Origin: Halomonas alimentaria | GTDB taxonomy: Bacteria > Pseudomonadota > Gammaproteobacteria > Pseudomonadales > Halomonadaceae | NCBI RefSeq assembly: GCF_009902005.1 | Contig: NZ_WUTT01000001.1 | Location: 621,501 to 685,500, forward strand | Reading direction: 5' to 3' | Length of the DNA stretch: 64,000 nt | Part shown: positions 44,073 through 52,564 of the stretch, piece by piece | Numbering within the stretch: position 1 is the stretch's first letter | Layout: each line of letters begins with the position of its first letter | Notes under the pieces: model-generated | What the model was told of the DNA's origin: nothing | Seen by the model: the letters and a program-made list of their open reading frames with translations, nothing else | Databases searched by the model: none | Translations under genes and position numbers: made by a program

Positions 44073-44965
44073 GCGCCGCTCCCCTTGCGGGCGGGGCGGT
44101 AGGCCTCCACCAGGGTCGCCGGGTCGTGCTCGGCATGGCCGCGGGTGGCGTGGGCGCGCAGCAGCTGGGCGGCCAGGCCGCTCATGGGCGTGGCGCTGGC
44201 GCTGCGGCGGCTCTGGGCCACCGCCATGTCCAGGTCCTTGAGCAGGGTACGCAGGTGCCAGGGCGGGTCGGCGAAGTCGCTCGCCGCCATGCGCGGGGTG
44301 AGGATCCGGAAGGGGGTGGAGTCCGCGAAGCCGCCTGCCAGCGCCTCGGTCAATCGGCCGGCTTCCACGCCGCTGGCCTCGGCGAGTGCCACCATCTCGG
44401 CGAGCACCGCGGCCTGACAGCCCACCACCATCTGGTTGCACACCTTGGTGACCTGGCCGGCACCCACAGGGCCCATATGGGTCACCCGCGTGGCCAGTGG
44501 GGCGAGCAGCGGGCGCAGGGCGTCGATCCGCGCCGCCTCACCGCCGGCCATCATCACCAGGCTCCCCGCCTCGGCGCCGGCCACGCCCCCGGAGACCGGG
44601 CAGTCGACCCAGGCCATGCCGCAGCGTTCCTCGAGCCTCACGGCGAAGTCACGGGTCGCCTCGGGGTCGCTGCTCGAGAAGTCGATCAGGGTCTGGCCGT
44701 GGTGGCCATGCTCCGCCACGCCGCCCTCGCCGAACACCACGGCTTCCACTACCTCGGTATTGGCCAGGCAGAGCATCACCACGTCCACTTTCTGCACCAG
44801 CTCGCCAATGGAGCCGGCGACCCTGGCTCCGGCGCTGCCCAACGTCTCTGCCTTGGCGGGGGTGCGGTTCCAGACGGTGACCTCGAAGCCGGCGTCGAGC
44901 AGGCGGCGGGTCATGGGGTCGCCCATCAGGCCGAGGCCGATGAAGCCGAGCGTGGGGTGGGGCAT
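44069..44965 (-). CDS. 3-hydroxyisobutyrate dehydrogenase-family oxidoreductase
   Basis: This 298-residue enzyme belongs to the beta-hydroxyacid dehydrogenase family. The N-terminal motif is LGFIGLGLMGDPMTRRLL with a following NRTPAKAE, favouring NADP. The substrate loop is DCPVSGGVAGAEAGSLVMM and the catalytic Lys is in GAGQVTKVCNQMVVG. It is translationally coupled to the SDR gene, suggesting a shared oxidation/reduction pathway for a hydroxyacid. The exact substrate is unknown. A fragment of a diverged copy lies at 46838-47020. Confidence 0.9.
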   Translation of the reverse strand: MPHPTLGFIGLGLMGDPMTRRLLDAGFEVTVWNRTPAKAETLGSAGARVAGSIGELVQKVDVVMLCLANTEVVEAVVFGEGGVAEHGHHGQTLIDFSSSDPEATRDFAVRLEERCGMAWVDCPVSGGVAGAEAGSLVMMAGGEAARIDALRPLLAPLATRVTHMGPVGAGQVTKVCNQMVVGCQAAVLAEMVALAEASGVEAGRLTEALAGGFADSTPFRILTPRMAASDFADPPWHLRTLLKDLDMAVAQSRRSASATPMSGLAAQLLRAHATRGHAEHDPATLVEAYRPARKGSGA

Positions 44966-45000
44966 GGAGGGTCTCCTGGCGAAGTGGACTGAGAGGCAGC

Positions 45001-45294
45001 ATGCGTGATGGACGGGTTTTTCGGCAACTCGGCGTGTCCGCCAAGGCGCGCTTCCCCTTTATGCCACCGCTTCAGTTCCTGTTCGGCACCGCACCCCTGG
45101 GTGCGATGGAGTGGGGCGGCATCCTGGCCTTCGGCGTGGTGCTCTTCTTCCTGGTGGAACTGGAAAAGGCCCTCTTCAGGCGGCGCACCCGGAGCGTGAA
45201 GGGACGAGGCCGGCGAAGGAAGGGTCGGCCATGGCGCCGGCCAGGATTTCGGACTAATTTAATGAGATCTAAGGAAGTGGGTGGCAAGCCTTGA
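45001..45294 (+). pseudogene. Remnant of a cation-transporting P-type ATPase C-terminus
   Basis: The frame translated from about 45054 contains FPFMPPLQFLFGTAPLGAME and ILAFGVVLFFLVELEKALFR. This is the pattern of the last two membrane helices of P-type calcium/cation ATPases, ending in ELEKALFRR. Only about 45 residues of the family remain; the other roughly 850 residues of such a pump are missing. The rest of the frame is unrelated basic sequence. It is read as a gene fragment rather than a functional gene. It sits just upstream of other gene remnants. Confidence 0.65.
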
Positions 45295-45400
45295 TGCCGC
45301 TCAAGACCAGTCGCCCCCCCTGGCGGGGTCCCATCCCGCTGACACGCCATGCCCGCCAGTGGAGACGGCATCGACCGGCCACCCAGACAAGGAATCCCTC

Positions 45401-45970
45401 ATGCTGCCTGCCGTGCGCCCCTTGCCACCGCTTTCGCCTGCGACTCATCACGACCATGGGGCCTGTTGTTGCGGCTCCCCGCTGCTGCAGCGCTTCCATG
45501 AGCGGATGATGGCGGAGATCAGCCGCCGCCACTTTCTGGGTGGCACGGCCGCCCTCATGGCGCTGTTTGCCGGCCTTCATGCCCCCTTCGCGGTGGGGAG
45601 AAGTCACGGGAGCGCGAGGGACCGCTGCTGCTGACCCACCTGAGGCTGTTCGACGGCAGCGGTTCGCCGCTGCGCGACAACTTGGCGGTGCGGGTGGTGG
45701 AGGGGCGTATCGAGGCCATCCTGCCCGGTGATGCCGACCCCGAGGGGGCCGAGGTGATCGATTGCGGTGGCCGTGTGGTGATGCCGGGGCTGATCGATGC
45801 CCACTGGCACACCACCCTGGCCGCTATCACCCAGGTGGCGGCGATGACCGCTGACGTGGGCTATGTGCACCTGGTGGCGGCCCGGGAGGTGGAGCGCACC
45901 CTGATGCGCGGGTGACCAGCGTGCGCGACGTGGGCGGGCCCTCCTTCGCGCTCAAGCGCGCCATCGACGA
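45401..45970 (+). pseudogene. Frameshifted N-terminal part of an exported amidohydrolase
   Basis: An ATG at 45401 after AAGGA starts a frame with a Tat-type signal (AEISRRHFLGGTAALMALFA). The reading frame then changes near 45600-45630, after which LLLTHLRLFDGSGSPL, VVEGRIEAILPGDAD and GGRVVMPGLIDAHWHTT show a metal-dependent amidohydrolase with the HxH motif. A second shift occurs near 45912, where one base appears lost between RG and TSVRDVGGPSFALKRA. Homology ends at AIDEG near 45970, where it runs into cupin sequence. The rest of the enzyme is absent. Confidence 0.75.
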
Positions 45971-46202
45971 GGGCATCGTGTCGCGCGGCCATACCTCGCC
46001 CGATACCGGCTGGTACGACCAGCCGCGCCACGAGTGGGTGCTGGTGCTCAAGGGCCAGGGAGTGGTGGCCTTCGAGAATGGCGAGTCGGTGAGGCTCGGC
46101 CCGGGCGACCATCTCACGATCCCGGCCCACTGCCGGCACCGTGTGAAGTGGACGGATCCTCAGCAGGCGACTGCCTGGCTGGCGGTGCACTACTCCGCAT
46201 AG
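45971..46202 (+). pseudogene. Truncated diverged copy of the cupin gene
   Basis: From IVSRGHTSPDTGWYDQP to the C-terminal WLAVHYSA this is homologous to the cupin at 43000-43320. The 5' third is missing and the frame is joined in phase to the end of the amidohydrolase fragment. Nucleotide identity to the intact copy is clearly below that of a fresh duplication. The same stop-proximal sequence continues into the SDR remnant. Confidence 0.8.
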
Positions 46203-46285
46203 AGCAGCATGCCACCGTCCACCACCAGATTCTGGCCGGTGATGAAGCCTGCCTCGTCGGAGAGCAGGAAGGCCGCCATGGTGGT
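46190..46285 (-). pseudogene. 3' remnant of a second SDR gene
   Basis: The minus strand encodes AAFLLSDEAGFITGQNLVVD followed by GGMLLYAE and a stop. This matches the last residues of the SDR at 43308-44072, with three residues lost near the end. Only about 31 codons remain. The break is immediately next to the BrnA stop codon. Confidence 0.8.
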
Positions 46286-46288
46286 GGA

Positions 46289-46519
46289 TTAATGAGGCTG
46301 ATGCTGCTCGAGCCTCTCGGCCAGCCAGATCTTGATGATCGATTGTCGTGTCACCCCCAGCCGAGCTGCCTCGCGATCCAGAGAGTCGATCATCCAGGTA
46401 GGGAAGTCGACATTGACGCGCTTCTGTTTCCTGAGGGGGCGTCTGGCGTTGTCCAGATCCAGCTCTTCGGTGATGTCGTCACCGTCATCGAAGCACCTGT
46501 CGAGTTCAGTCGCTTTCAT
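46289..46519 (-). CDS. brnA: BrnA-type antitoxin
   Basis: This 76-residue protein has an acidic N-terminus (CFDDGDDITEELDLDNAR), then KRVNVDFPTWMIDSLDREAA and LGVTRQSIIKIWLAERLEQ, a ribbon-helix-helix-type DNA-binding region. This fits BrnA antitoxins. The gene overlaps the brnT 3' end by 14 bases, the usual toxin-first order. It would bind BrnT and repress the operon. It is inserted between fragments of a decayed gene group. Confidence 0.85.
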   Translation of the reverse strand: MKATELDRCFDDGDDITEELDLDNARRPLRKQKRVNVDFPTWMIDSLDREAARLGVTRQSIIKIWLAERLEQHQPH

Positions 46520-46772
46520 ATAACTCAACCTCTCTGCTGCGGGCCCGCCTGACGGAGATAAAACGGATTCGAGCCCCGCGGTAGGTGATGATACCGGACC
46601 AGTGTTTCTCACCAATCCTGCCGATGACCACGTAACGAGGCTCATCGGTCGACTTTGCCGGTATCTCGAGCAGGTCGGGGTCCTGCCAGAGCAGCTGCGC
46701 CTCGACAAAATCGATGCCGTGCTTGTCACGATTCGCCTCGCTTTTTCGAGGGTCATACTCGAAGCTGGTCAT
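46506..46772 (-). CDS. brnT: BrnT-type RNase toxin
   Basis: This 88-residue protein shows FEYDPRKSEANRDKHGIDFV, RYVVIGRIGEKHWSGIITYR and IRFISVRRARSREVELYE, the BrnT pattern with a RelE-like fold and the conserved SxRRAR motif. It would cleave RNA and block translation unless bound by BrnA. TATAGT on the minus strand at 46786-46781 is a -10 element only 8 bases before the ATG and there is no ribosome site, so a leaderless mRNA is possible. Confidence 0.87.
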   Translation of the reverse strand: MTSFEYDPRKSEANRDKHGIDFVEAQLLWQDPDLLEIPAKSTDEPRYVVIGRIGEKHWSGIITYRGARIRFISVRRARSREVELYESD

Positions 46773-46837
46773 GAGTAGAAACTATACCTTTTTTGGCGCT
46801 TCCGAAAAGCCATTATTCGAGCGGATGAGTGAATGTT

Positions 46838-47020
46838 TCATTGTCGAGGGCGGTAGGCCTCCACCAGAGTCGCCGGGTCGTGTTCGGCATGGCCGCGGAT
46901 GGCGTGGGCGCGCAGCAGCTGGGCGCCCACCGGGCCCATGTGGGTGACACGCAAGGCCAACGGGGCGAGCAGCGGGCGCAGGGCGTCGATCCGCGCCGCC
47001 TCACCGCCAGCCTTCATCAT
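46838..47020 (-). pseudogene. Internally deleted copy of the hydroxyacid dehydrogenase
   Basis: The frame reads GGEAARIDALRPLLAPLALR, VTHMGPVGAQLLRAH and GHAEHDPATLVEAYRP. These match two separated parts of the dehydrogenase at 44069-44965. About 95 internal residues, including the catalytic Lys, are deleted in frame, and the Rossmann domain is missing. It cannot be active. With the other fragments it shows that a second copy of the group once stood here. Confidence 0.82.
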
Positions 47021-47051
47021 GCGGTCCGAGGAAAATCACGGCAACCCGTTG

Positions 47052-48536
47052 CTACCCGTAGACCTGGAAGCTCCCGGCATTGAGCCACAGGTGCACCAGG
47101 ATGCTGGCAACATACCCCAGGGCGATTACCGGCGCCCAGCGCAAGTGGCCAGCGAAGGTGTAGTAGCCGCGGGCCTGGCCCATCAGTGCCACCCCGGCGG
47201 CGGAGCCGATGGAGAGCAGGCTGCCACCGACGCCGGCGGTCAGGGTGATCAGCAGCCAGTGGCCGTGGGACATCTCCGGCTGCATGGTCAGCACCGCGAA
47301 CATCACCGGGATGTTGTCCACCACCGCCGAGATCAGGCCCAGGGCGATGTTGGCCCAGGTGGCGTCCCAGCCGGTGTAGAGCGCCTCGGAGAGCAGGCCG
47401 AGATAGCCCATGAACCCCAGGCCCCCCACGCACATTACCACGCCGTAGAAGAACAGCAGGGTGTCCCACTCGGCGCGCGCAACACGGTTGAAGACATCGA
47501 AGGGCAACACGCTGCCGAGCTGGGCCAGACGCTTGTCGTCGCCCAGGCGCGTGTAGCGGGCGCGCTTGCGTTCCAGTGAGCGGGGCAGGGTACGGCGCAG
47601 GAAGAAGCCGAAGAACTGCAGGTAGCCCAGGCCCGTCATCATGCCCAGCACCGGCGGAAGGTGCAGCAGGCTGTGGCAGGCCACGGCGGTGGCCACGGTG
47701 AGCAGGAAGAGCAGCACGATGCGGCGTGCGCCACGCTTGAGTTCCACCTCCTCCTGCACACCCTCCGGGGTGCGATTGCCGATGAACAGGCTCATGGCGA
47801 GGGCGGGTACCAGGAAGTTGACCAGCGAGGGGCCAAGCAGAGCGAAGAACTCGTAGAACTTGACCATGCCGGCCTGCCACACCATCAGGGTGGTGATATC
47901 GCCGAAGGGGCTGAAGGCGCCGCCGGCGTTGGCCGCTACCACGATATTGATGCACGCCATGTTGATGAAGCGCTTGTCGCCCACGGCCACCTTGATCACC
48001 ACCGCGCACATCAGCATGGCGGTGGTCAGGTTGTCGGCGATGGGGGAGATCACGAAGGCCAGGCCGCCGGTGATCCAGAACAGCTGGCGATAGCTGAAAC
48101 CCTTGCGCACCATCCAGGCGCGCAGGGCGTCGAACACCCGGCGCTCCTCCATGGCGTTGATATAGGTCATCGCCACCAGCAGGAACAGCATCAGCTCGGT
48201 GAACTCGAGCAGCGTCTCGCGAAAGGCGTGTTCGGCATCAATGGGCATGCCGGCCTGCACATAGACCCAGCCGATCAGCGCCCAGATCAGGCCGGCGGCG
48301 ATCAGCACCGGCTTGGACTTGCGCATATGCAGCTTCTCCTCGCCCATGACGAGTGCATAGGCGAGGATGAACAGCGCCACCGCCACGAACCCGGCAAGCG
48401 ACCCGGTCAGGTCCAGGGGGCCGGTGGCGGCATGGGCGGGAGCGCTGGCAAGCAGCAGAACGGGAACGACGGACAGCAGAAGACCCGGCCGGCGGAGGTT
48501 CCGCGGCCAGGCTGAAGGGTGACAGCCGGTAGGCAT
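47052..48536 (-). CDS. nhaD: Na+/H+ antiporter NhaD
   Basis: This 494-residue protein is a sodium/proton antiporter of the NhaD/CitM ion-transporter superfamily, typical of halophilic and marine bacteria. A signal-like N-terminus (LLLSVVPVLLLASAPAHA) is followed by about 12 membrane segments. Conserved stretches are VISPIADNLTTAMLMCAVVI, NIVVAANAGGAFSPFGDITT and LISAVVDNIPVMFAVLTMQ, with membrane Asp and Asn residues typical of the family. The ATG at 48536 is chosen because it places the hydrophobic N-terminus correctly. It supports salt tolerance at alkaline pH. Confidence 0.95.
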   Translation of the reverse strand: MPTGCHPSAWPRNLRRPGLLLSVVPVLLLASAPAHAATGPLDLTGSLAGFVAVALFILAYALVMGEEKLHMRKSKPVLIAAGLIWALIGWVYVQAGMPIDAEHAFRETLLEFTELMLFLLVAMTYINAMEERRVFDALRAWMVRKGFSYRQLFWITGGLAFVISPIADNLTTAMLMCAVVIKVAVGDKRFINMACINIVVAANAGGAFSPFGDITTLMVWQAGMVKFYEFFALLGPSLVNFLVPALAMSLFIGNRTPEGVQEEVELKRGARRIVLLFLLTVATAVACHSLLHLPPVLGMMTGLGYLQFFGFFLRRTLPRSLERKRARYTRLGDDKRLAQLGSVLPFDVFNRVARAEWDTLLFFYGVVMCVGGLGFMGYLGLLSEALYTGWDATWANIALGLISAVVDNIPVMFAVLTMQPEMSHGHWLLITLTAGVGGSLLSIGSAAGVALMGQARGYYTFAGHLRWAPVIALGYVASILVHLWLNAGSFQVYG

Positions 48537-48739
48537 GGCAGTGTGTCCTGGGAAGGAAGGGAAGGGTGGGAAAGCTCCTTCCTTATAGCATGTGATGCTG
48601 CGCTGCGGTATCGACACGCACTTCCCATGCCATGCCAATTCGGCATGATCCCTCTCGAGCTGCTTCCCGGCCATGGAGTGCGGTAGGCTCCCTCTTCCAA
48701 TCAACCCGGCACTCGCATGCCCAAGGTGAGGTTAACGCG

Positions 48740-49042
48740 ATGATCTGGATACTCGGTGTCTACCTGCTGGCAAGCCTGGTGGCCCTGGGCCTGTATGGCA
48801 TCGACAAGACCGCGGCGCGCCGGGATCGGCGACGCATCCGCGAGTCGACCCTGCAGCTTGTCGCCCTGGTGGGAGGCTGGCCCGGTGCCCTGCTGGCGCG
48901 GCGCTGGTTTCGCCACAAGACCCGTAAGCAGCCGTTCGGGATGATCCTCTGGGGGTGCGTTGCCTTGAATCTCGGCGCCGTGACCTGGCTGGCCATGGCG
49001 GATTCCGCGGCAGGGCTGCGGCGACTGGTCGCCCTGGGGTAG
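48740..49042 (+). CDS. DUF1294 membrane protein
   Basis: This 100-residue protein has the DUF1294 signature: [20 protein letters not shown], then [20 protein letters not shown] and [11 protein letters not shown]. Two or three membrane helices are visible. AAGGTGAGG precedes the ATG at 48740. The stop lies 4 bases before polB, so both are likely translated from one mRNA. The function is unknown. Confidence 0.85.
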   Translation: MIWILGVYLLASLVALGLYGIDKTAARRDRRRIRESTLQLVALVGGWPGALLARRWFRHKTRKQPFGMILWGCVALNLGAVTWLAMADSAAGLRRLVALG

Positions 49043-49046
49043 CCCT

Positions 49047-51425
49047 TTGCCGAGTCGACAAGGTTTCATCCTGACGAGCCACTGGCAGGATGCCGCCGAG
49101 GGCATCCGGGTGTGGCTGTGGCTGGCCACCTATGAGGGGCCACTGTGCGTCACCCTGCCGGTGCAGCACGCGGTGGCCTTCCTGCCGGCTGAGCAGCGTG
49201 CCGAGGCCGAATCGGTGGTCGGTAGCGAACCGGGCCTCGAGCTGCGTGGCCTCGAGATGAAAGACTTTCGGCACCGACCGGTCCTTGGGCTATATGCGCG
49301 GCACTATCGTCAGCTGCAGGCGGCGGAGCGTCGCCTGCAGGAGGTTGGCGTCACGCTCTACGAGGCCGACATCCGTCCCCCGGAGCGCTATCTGATGGAG
49401 CGGTTCATCACCGCGCCTGTGGAGGTGCAGGGTGCGCCGGACGGAGAGGGTGGCCTGGTCGAGGCGCGCCTGCGCCCGGCCCCCGACTACCGCCCACGTC
49501 TTCGCACGGTCTCGCTGGATATCGAGACCAGTGCCCGGGGTGAGCTCTACTCCATTGCCCTGGAAGGCTGTGGGCAGCGCCAGGTCTACATGCTGGGGCC
49601 GGCCAACGGCGAGGCGGGCGAGCGGGACTTTTGTCTTGATTACTGCGCCACCCGAGGCGAGCTTCTCGAACGGCTCAACGCCTGGTTCGCGGAGTTCGAT
49701 CCCGATGCCATCATCGGCTGGAACCTGGTGCAGTTCGACCTGCGTCTGCTGTACGAGCATGCCCGGCAGTTGGGAGTGCCGCTGAGGCTCGGGCGCGGTG
49801 GGGCACAACTCGAGCTGCGCGCCCATGGCCACCAGCCCAGCCATCTCTTTGCCGCTGCCGAGGGGCGGCTGATCATCGATGGCATCGAGGCGCTGCGTTC
49901 GGCTACCTGGAGCTTCCCCTCCTTCAGCCTGGAGAACGTGGCCCAGACACTGCTCGGCGAGGGCAAGGCGATCGAGGATCCCTACCGGCGCCTCGACGAT
50001 ATCCTGCGCATGTTCGCCGAGGACAAGCCGGCGCTTGCCCGCTACAACCTCAAGGATTGTGAGCTTGTCACTCGCATCTTCGCCAGGACCGAGCTGCTGA
50101 CCTTCCTGCTGGAGCGGGCCACGGTGACCGGCCTGCCCGCCGACCGCAGCGGCGGCTCGGTGGCGGCCTTTACCCACCTCTACCTGCCGCGGCTGCACCG
50201 GCTGGGATGGGTGGCACCCAACTTCGGTGAGGGAGAAGTAGCGGAGAGCCCCGGTGGCTTCGTGATGGATTCCCGTCCGGGGCTTTACGATTCGGTGCTG
50301 GTGCTCGACTTCAAGAGCCTCTATCCCTCGATCATTCGCAGCTTCCTGATCGACCCGGCGGGGCTGGTGGCGGGGTTGGCCGAGCCCTCTGACGCAGCCT
50401 CGGTGCCGGGTTTTCGCGGCGCACGCTTCTCGCGCACCCGCCATGCACTGCCGGCCATCGTCGAACGGGTCTGGGCGGGTCGCGAGGTGGCCAAGGCGGA
50501 GGGCAACGTGCCGCTCTCTCAGGCGCTGAAGATCATCATGAACAGCTTCTACGGCGTGTTGGGCTCCCGGGGCTGTCGCTTCTTCGATGCACGTCTCGCC
50601 TCGTCGATCACCCTGCGCGGGCACGAGATCATGCAGCGGACGCGTGAACTGATCGAGGATAAGGGATATACCGTTATTTATGGCGACACCGACTCTACCT
50701 TCGTCTGGCTCGGGCGGGCCTGCGAGGAGGCCGACGCCGCGGCAATCGGAAAGGCACTCGTGAACCACGTCAACGCCTGGTGGCGTGACCATCTGGACGT
50801 CGAATATGGCCTGGCCAGTGCCCTGGAGCTGCAGTTCGAGACCCACTATCGACGCTTCCTGATGCCCACGATCCGTGGTGCCGAGGCGGGCAGCAAGAAG
50901 CGCTATGCTGGACTGGTGCGCGACCCAGCAGGGGAGGAGTGGGTCGTCTTCAAGGGCATGGAGACGGTACGCAGCGACTGGACACCACTGGCGCAACAGT
51001 TCCAGCGCGAGCTATACCGGCGCATCTTCCAGGAGGAGCCGTACCGGGACTACGTGCGTGGCTACGTGGCTGCCTTTATCGAAGGCGCCAGAGGCACGTC
51101 GCTGGATGAGCGGCTGGTCTACCGCAAGCGTCTGCGGCGTCGCCTGGAGGAGTACCGACGCAACGTGCCGCCCCATGTTCGGGCGGCCCGCCTGGCCGAT
51201 GCCGAGAATGATCGGCTGGGCCGGCCGCGCCGCTATCAGCGTGGTGGCTGGATTCGCTACGTGATCACCGTGGCCGGCCCGCAACCACTGGAGGCATGGC
51301 ACTCGCCCATCGATATCGACCACTACCTGAACCGCCAGCTGCAGCCCGTGGCGGATGCCATCCTGCCCTTCGTGGGCGACGACTTCGCTGCCCTGGTCGA
51401 TCGCCAGCTGGGGCTGTTCGGCTAG
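49047..51425 (+). CDS. polB: DNA polymerase II
   Basis: This 792-residue family B polymerase is an SOS/restart repair polymerase. The exonuclease has Exo [17 protein letters not shown] and Exo [22 protein letters not shown]. Polymerase motif A is [20 protein letters not shown], motif B is [18 protein letters not shown] and motif C is [14 protein letters not shown]. Length fits E. coli PolB (783). The start is a TTG at 49047, giving a start near [12 protein letters not shown] like the E. coli protein. It is translationally linked to the DUF1294 gene. No clear LexA box was seen. Confidence 0.95.
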   Translation: MPSRQGFILTSHWQDAAEGIRVWLWLATYEGPLCVTLPVQHAVAFLPAEQRAEAESVVGSEPGLELRGLEMKDFRHRPVLGLYARHYRQLQAAERRLQEVGVTLYEADIRPPERYLMERFITAPVEVQGAPDGEGGLVEARLRPAPDYRPRLRTVSLDIETSARGELYSIALEGCGQRQVYMLGPANGEAGERDFCLDYCATRGELLERLNAWFAEFDPDAIIGWNLVQFDLRLLYEHARQLGVPLRLGRGGAQLELRAHGHQPSHLFAAAEGRLIIDGIEALRSATWSFPSFSLENVAQTLLGEGKAIEDPYRRLDDILRMFAEDKPALARYNLKDCELVTRIFARTELLTFLLERATVTGLPADRSGGSVAAFTHLYLPRLHRLGWVAPNFGEGEVAESPGGFVMDSRPGLYDSVLVLDFKSLYPSIIRSFLIDPAGLVAGLAEPSDAASVPGFRGARFSRTRHALPAIVERVWAGREVAKAEGNVPLSQALKIIMNSFYGVLGSRGCRFFDARLASSITLRGHEIMQRTRELIEDKGYTVIYGDTDSTFVWLGRACEEADAAAIGKALVNHVNAWWRDHLDVEYGLASALELQFETHYRRFLMPTIRGAEAGSKKRYAGLVRDPAGEEWVVFKGMETVRSDWTPLAQQFQRELYRRIFQEEPYRDYVRGYVAAFIEGARGTSLDERLVYRKRLRRRLEEYRRNVPPHVRAARLADAENDRLGRPRRYQRGGWIRYVITVAGPQPLEAWHSPIDIDHYLNRQLQPVADAILPFVGDDFAALVDRQLGLFG

Positions 51426-51430
51426 GTTGC

Positions 51431-51781
51431 TCAGCCGCGCTCGGCGGCGAATGTGTCGTAGGCTTCCAGCGCCTGGGCGCCGGTGGTGAAGGCCGGGCCG
51501 CCACCCATGTAGATGCCCACGCCGATGGTTTCCATGATCTCGTCACGGCTGGCGCCGAGCTCCGCGGCCGCCTTGGCGTGGAAGGCGATACAGCCCTCGC
51601 AGCGGGTGCTGATGCCGATGGCCAGGGCCATCAGCTCCTTGTGCTTGTGGGAGAGGGCGCCATCGACGTTGGCCCCCTTGGCCATCTGGGTAAAGCCCTT
51701 GGCGACCTCGGGAACGCCCTTGCGGACCTCCTGCATGAGGGCAGAAAGGTCCTGGGTGGTCTTCTTCCAATCCTTGTGCAT
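51431..51781 (-). CDS. AhpD-like carboxymuconolactone decarboxylase-family protein
   Basis: This 116-residue all-helical protein has HKHKELMALAIGISTRCEGC and IAFHAKAAAELGASRDEIME, with the CxxC-type pattern reduced to CEGC and a following His. This matches the AhpD/CMD family, which includes peroxidase reductants. The ATG at 51781 is chosen; the longer frame crosses the promoter. An FNR/Anr-type site is upstream. It is convergent with polB. Confidence 0.85.
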   Translation of the reverse strand: MHKDWKKTTQDLSALMQEVRKGVPEVAKGFTQMAKGANVDGALSHKHKELMALAIGISTRCEGCIAFHAKAAAELGASRDEIMETIGVGIYMGGGPAFTTGAQALEAYDTFAAERG

Positions 51782-51825
51782 CGCGTAAGTCTCAATGTGG
51801 TTATCAGGGTATTCGGTAGCGCGAT

Positions 51826-51867
51826 ATGCTAGGGCCCGGGCTGGCCCGCGACCCTGACCTGGGTCAA
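51826..51867 (-). promoter_or_regulatory. FNR/Anr-type promoter of the AhpD-like gene
   Basis: On the minus strand TTGACCCAGGTCAG (51867-51854) resembles an Anr site of the TTGAC-N4-GTCAA type. TAGCAT at 51831-51826 is a -10 candidate, giving a start near 51819 and the site centre at -41.5. The ATG is 38 bases further on. The remaining part of the 320-base gap up to trxC at 52102 shows no gene. Confidence 0.5.
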
Positions 51868-52101
51868 CTCCCTCACCGTCCAGTGTCGGGCGGAATGTCG
51901 CACTCATGAGCCACTGGTGAAGGCATCGCGGGTCTCGACAGACAGGGAAGGAGGGCAGCATGCGCCGACCATAGCGGTCGGGCAAGGTACCCGCATGGCA
52001 ACTCGGGGTGGCCTCAGGAAGGCGCGACGGCATGTCGCTTGAAGGGGAGGCGGGCAGGCGCCATATTCGAGTGAGATGATTTTCTACCTGGAGACTCCAC
52101 C

Positions 52102-52539
52102 ATGTCCGATTCCCTGACCCTGGGATGCCCCCACTGCCACGCCGTCAACCGCGTCAGCCGGGCGCGCCTGAACGACGATCCCACCTGCGGCAAGTGCAAG
52201 CAGCCACTCTTTACCGGCGAGCCGGTGGCGCTGAGCTCGGCCAACTTCCGGGCCCTGGTGGAGCGCAGCGAACTGCCGGTGGTGGTGGACTTCTGGGCCG
52301 GCTGGTGCGGGCCCTGCAAGATGATGGCGCCGATCTTCGCCGAGGCGGCCCGCGAGCTGGAGCCGCGCATGCGCTTCGCCAAGCTCGATACCGAGGCGGA
52401 ACAGGCTTTGGCCGGGCGCTTCGGCATCCGCAGCATTCCCACCCTGATCGTGTTCAAGGGCGGGCGTGAGGTGGCACGCCAGGCCGGCGCGATGCAGGGG
52501 TCACAGCTGCGTCAGTGGTTGCAGCCCCACCTCGTGTGA
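52102..52539 (+). CDS. trxC: Thioredoxin 2
   Basis: This 145-residue thioredoxin has an N-terminal zinc domain (CPHCHAVNRVSR and CGKCKQPLF) and the active site VDFWAGWCGPCKMMAPIFAE. FGIRSIPTLIVFKGGREV contains the cis-Pro. It reduces protein disulfides and is often part of oxidative-stress responses. A ribosome site CTGGAG precedes the ATG. Length matches E. coli TrxC (139). Confidence 0.96.
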   Translation: MSDSLTLGCPHCHAVNRVSRARLNDDPTCGKCKQPLFTGEPVALSSANFRALVERSELPVVVDFWAGWCGPCKMMAPIFAEAARELEPRMRFAKLDTEAEQALAGRFGIRSIPTLIVFKGGREVARQAGAMQGSQLRQWLQPHLV

Positions 52540-52564
52540 GTACTGCTTCTAGGGAGGCACACGG

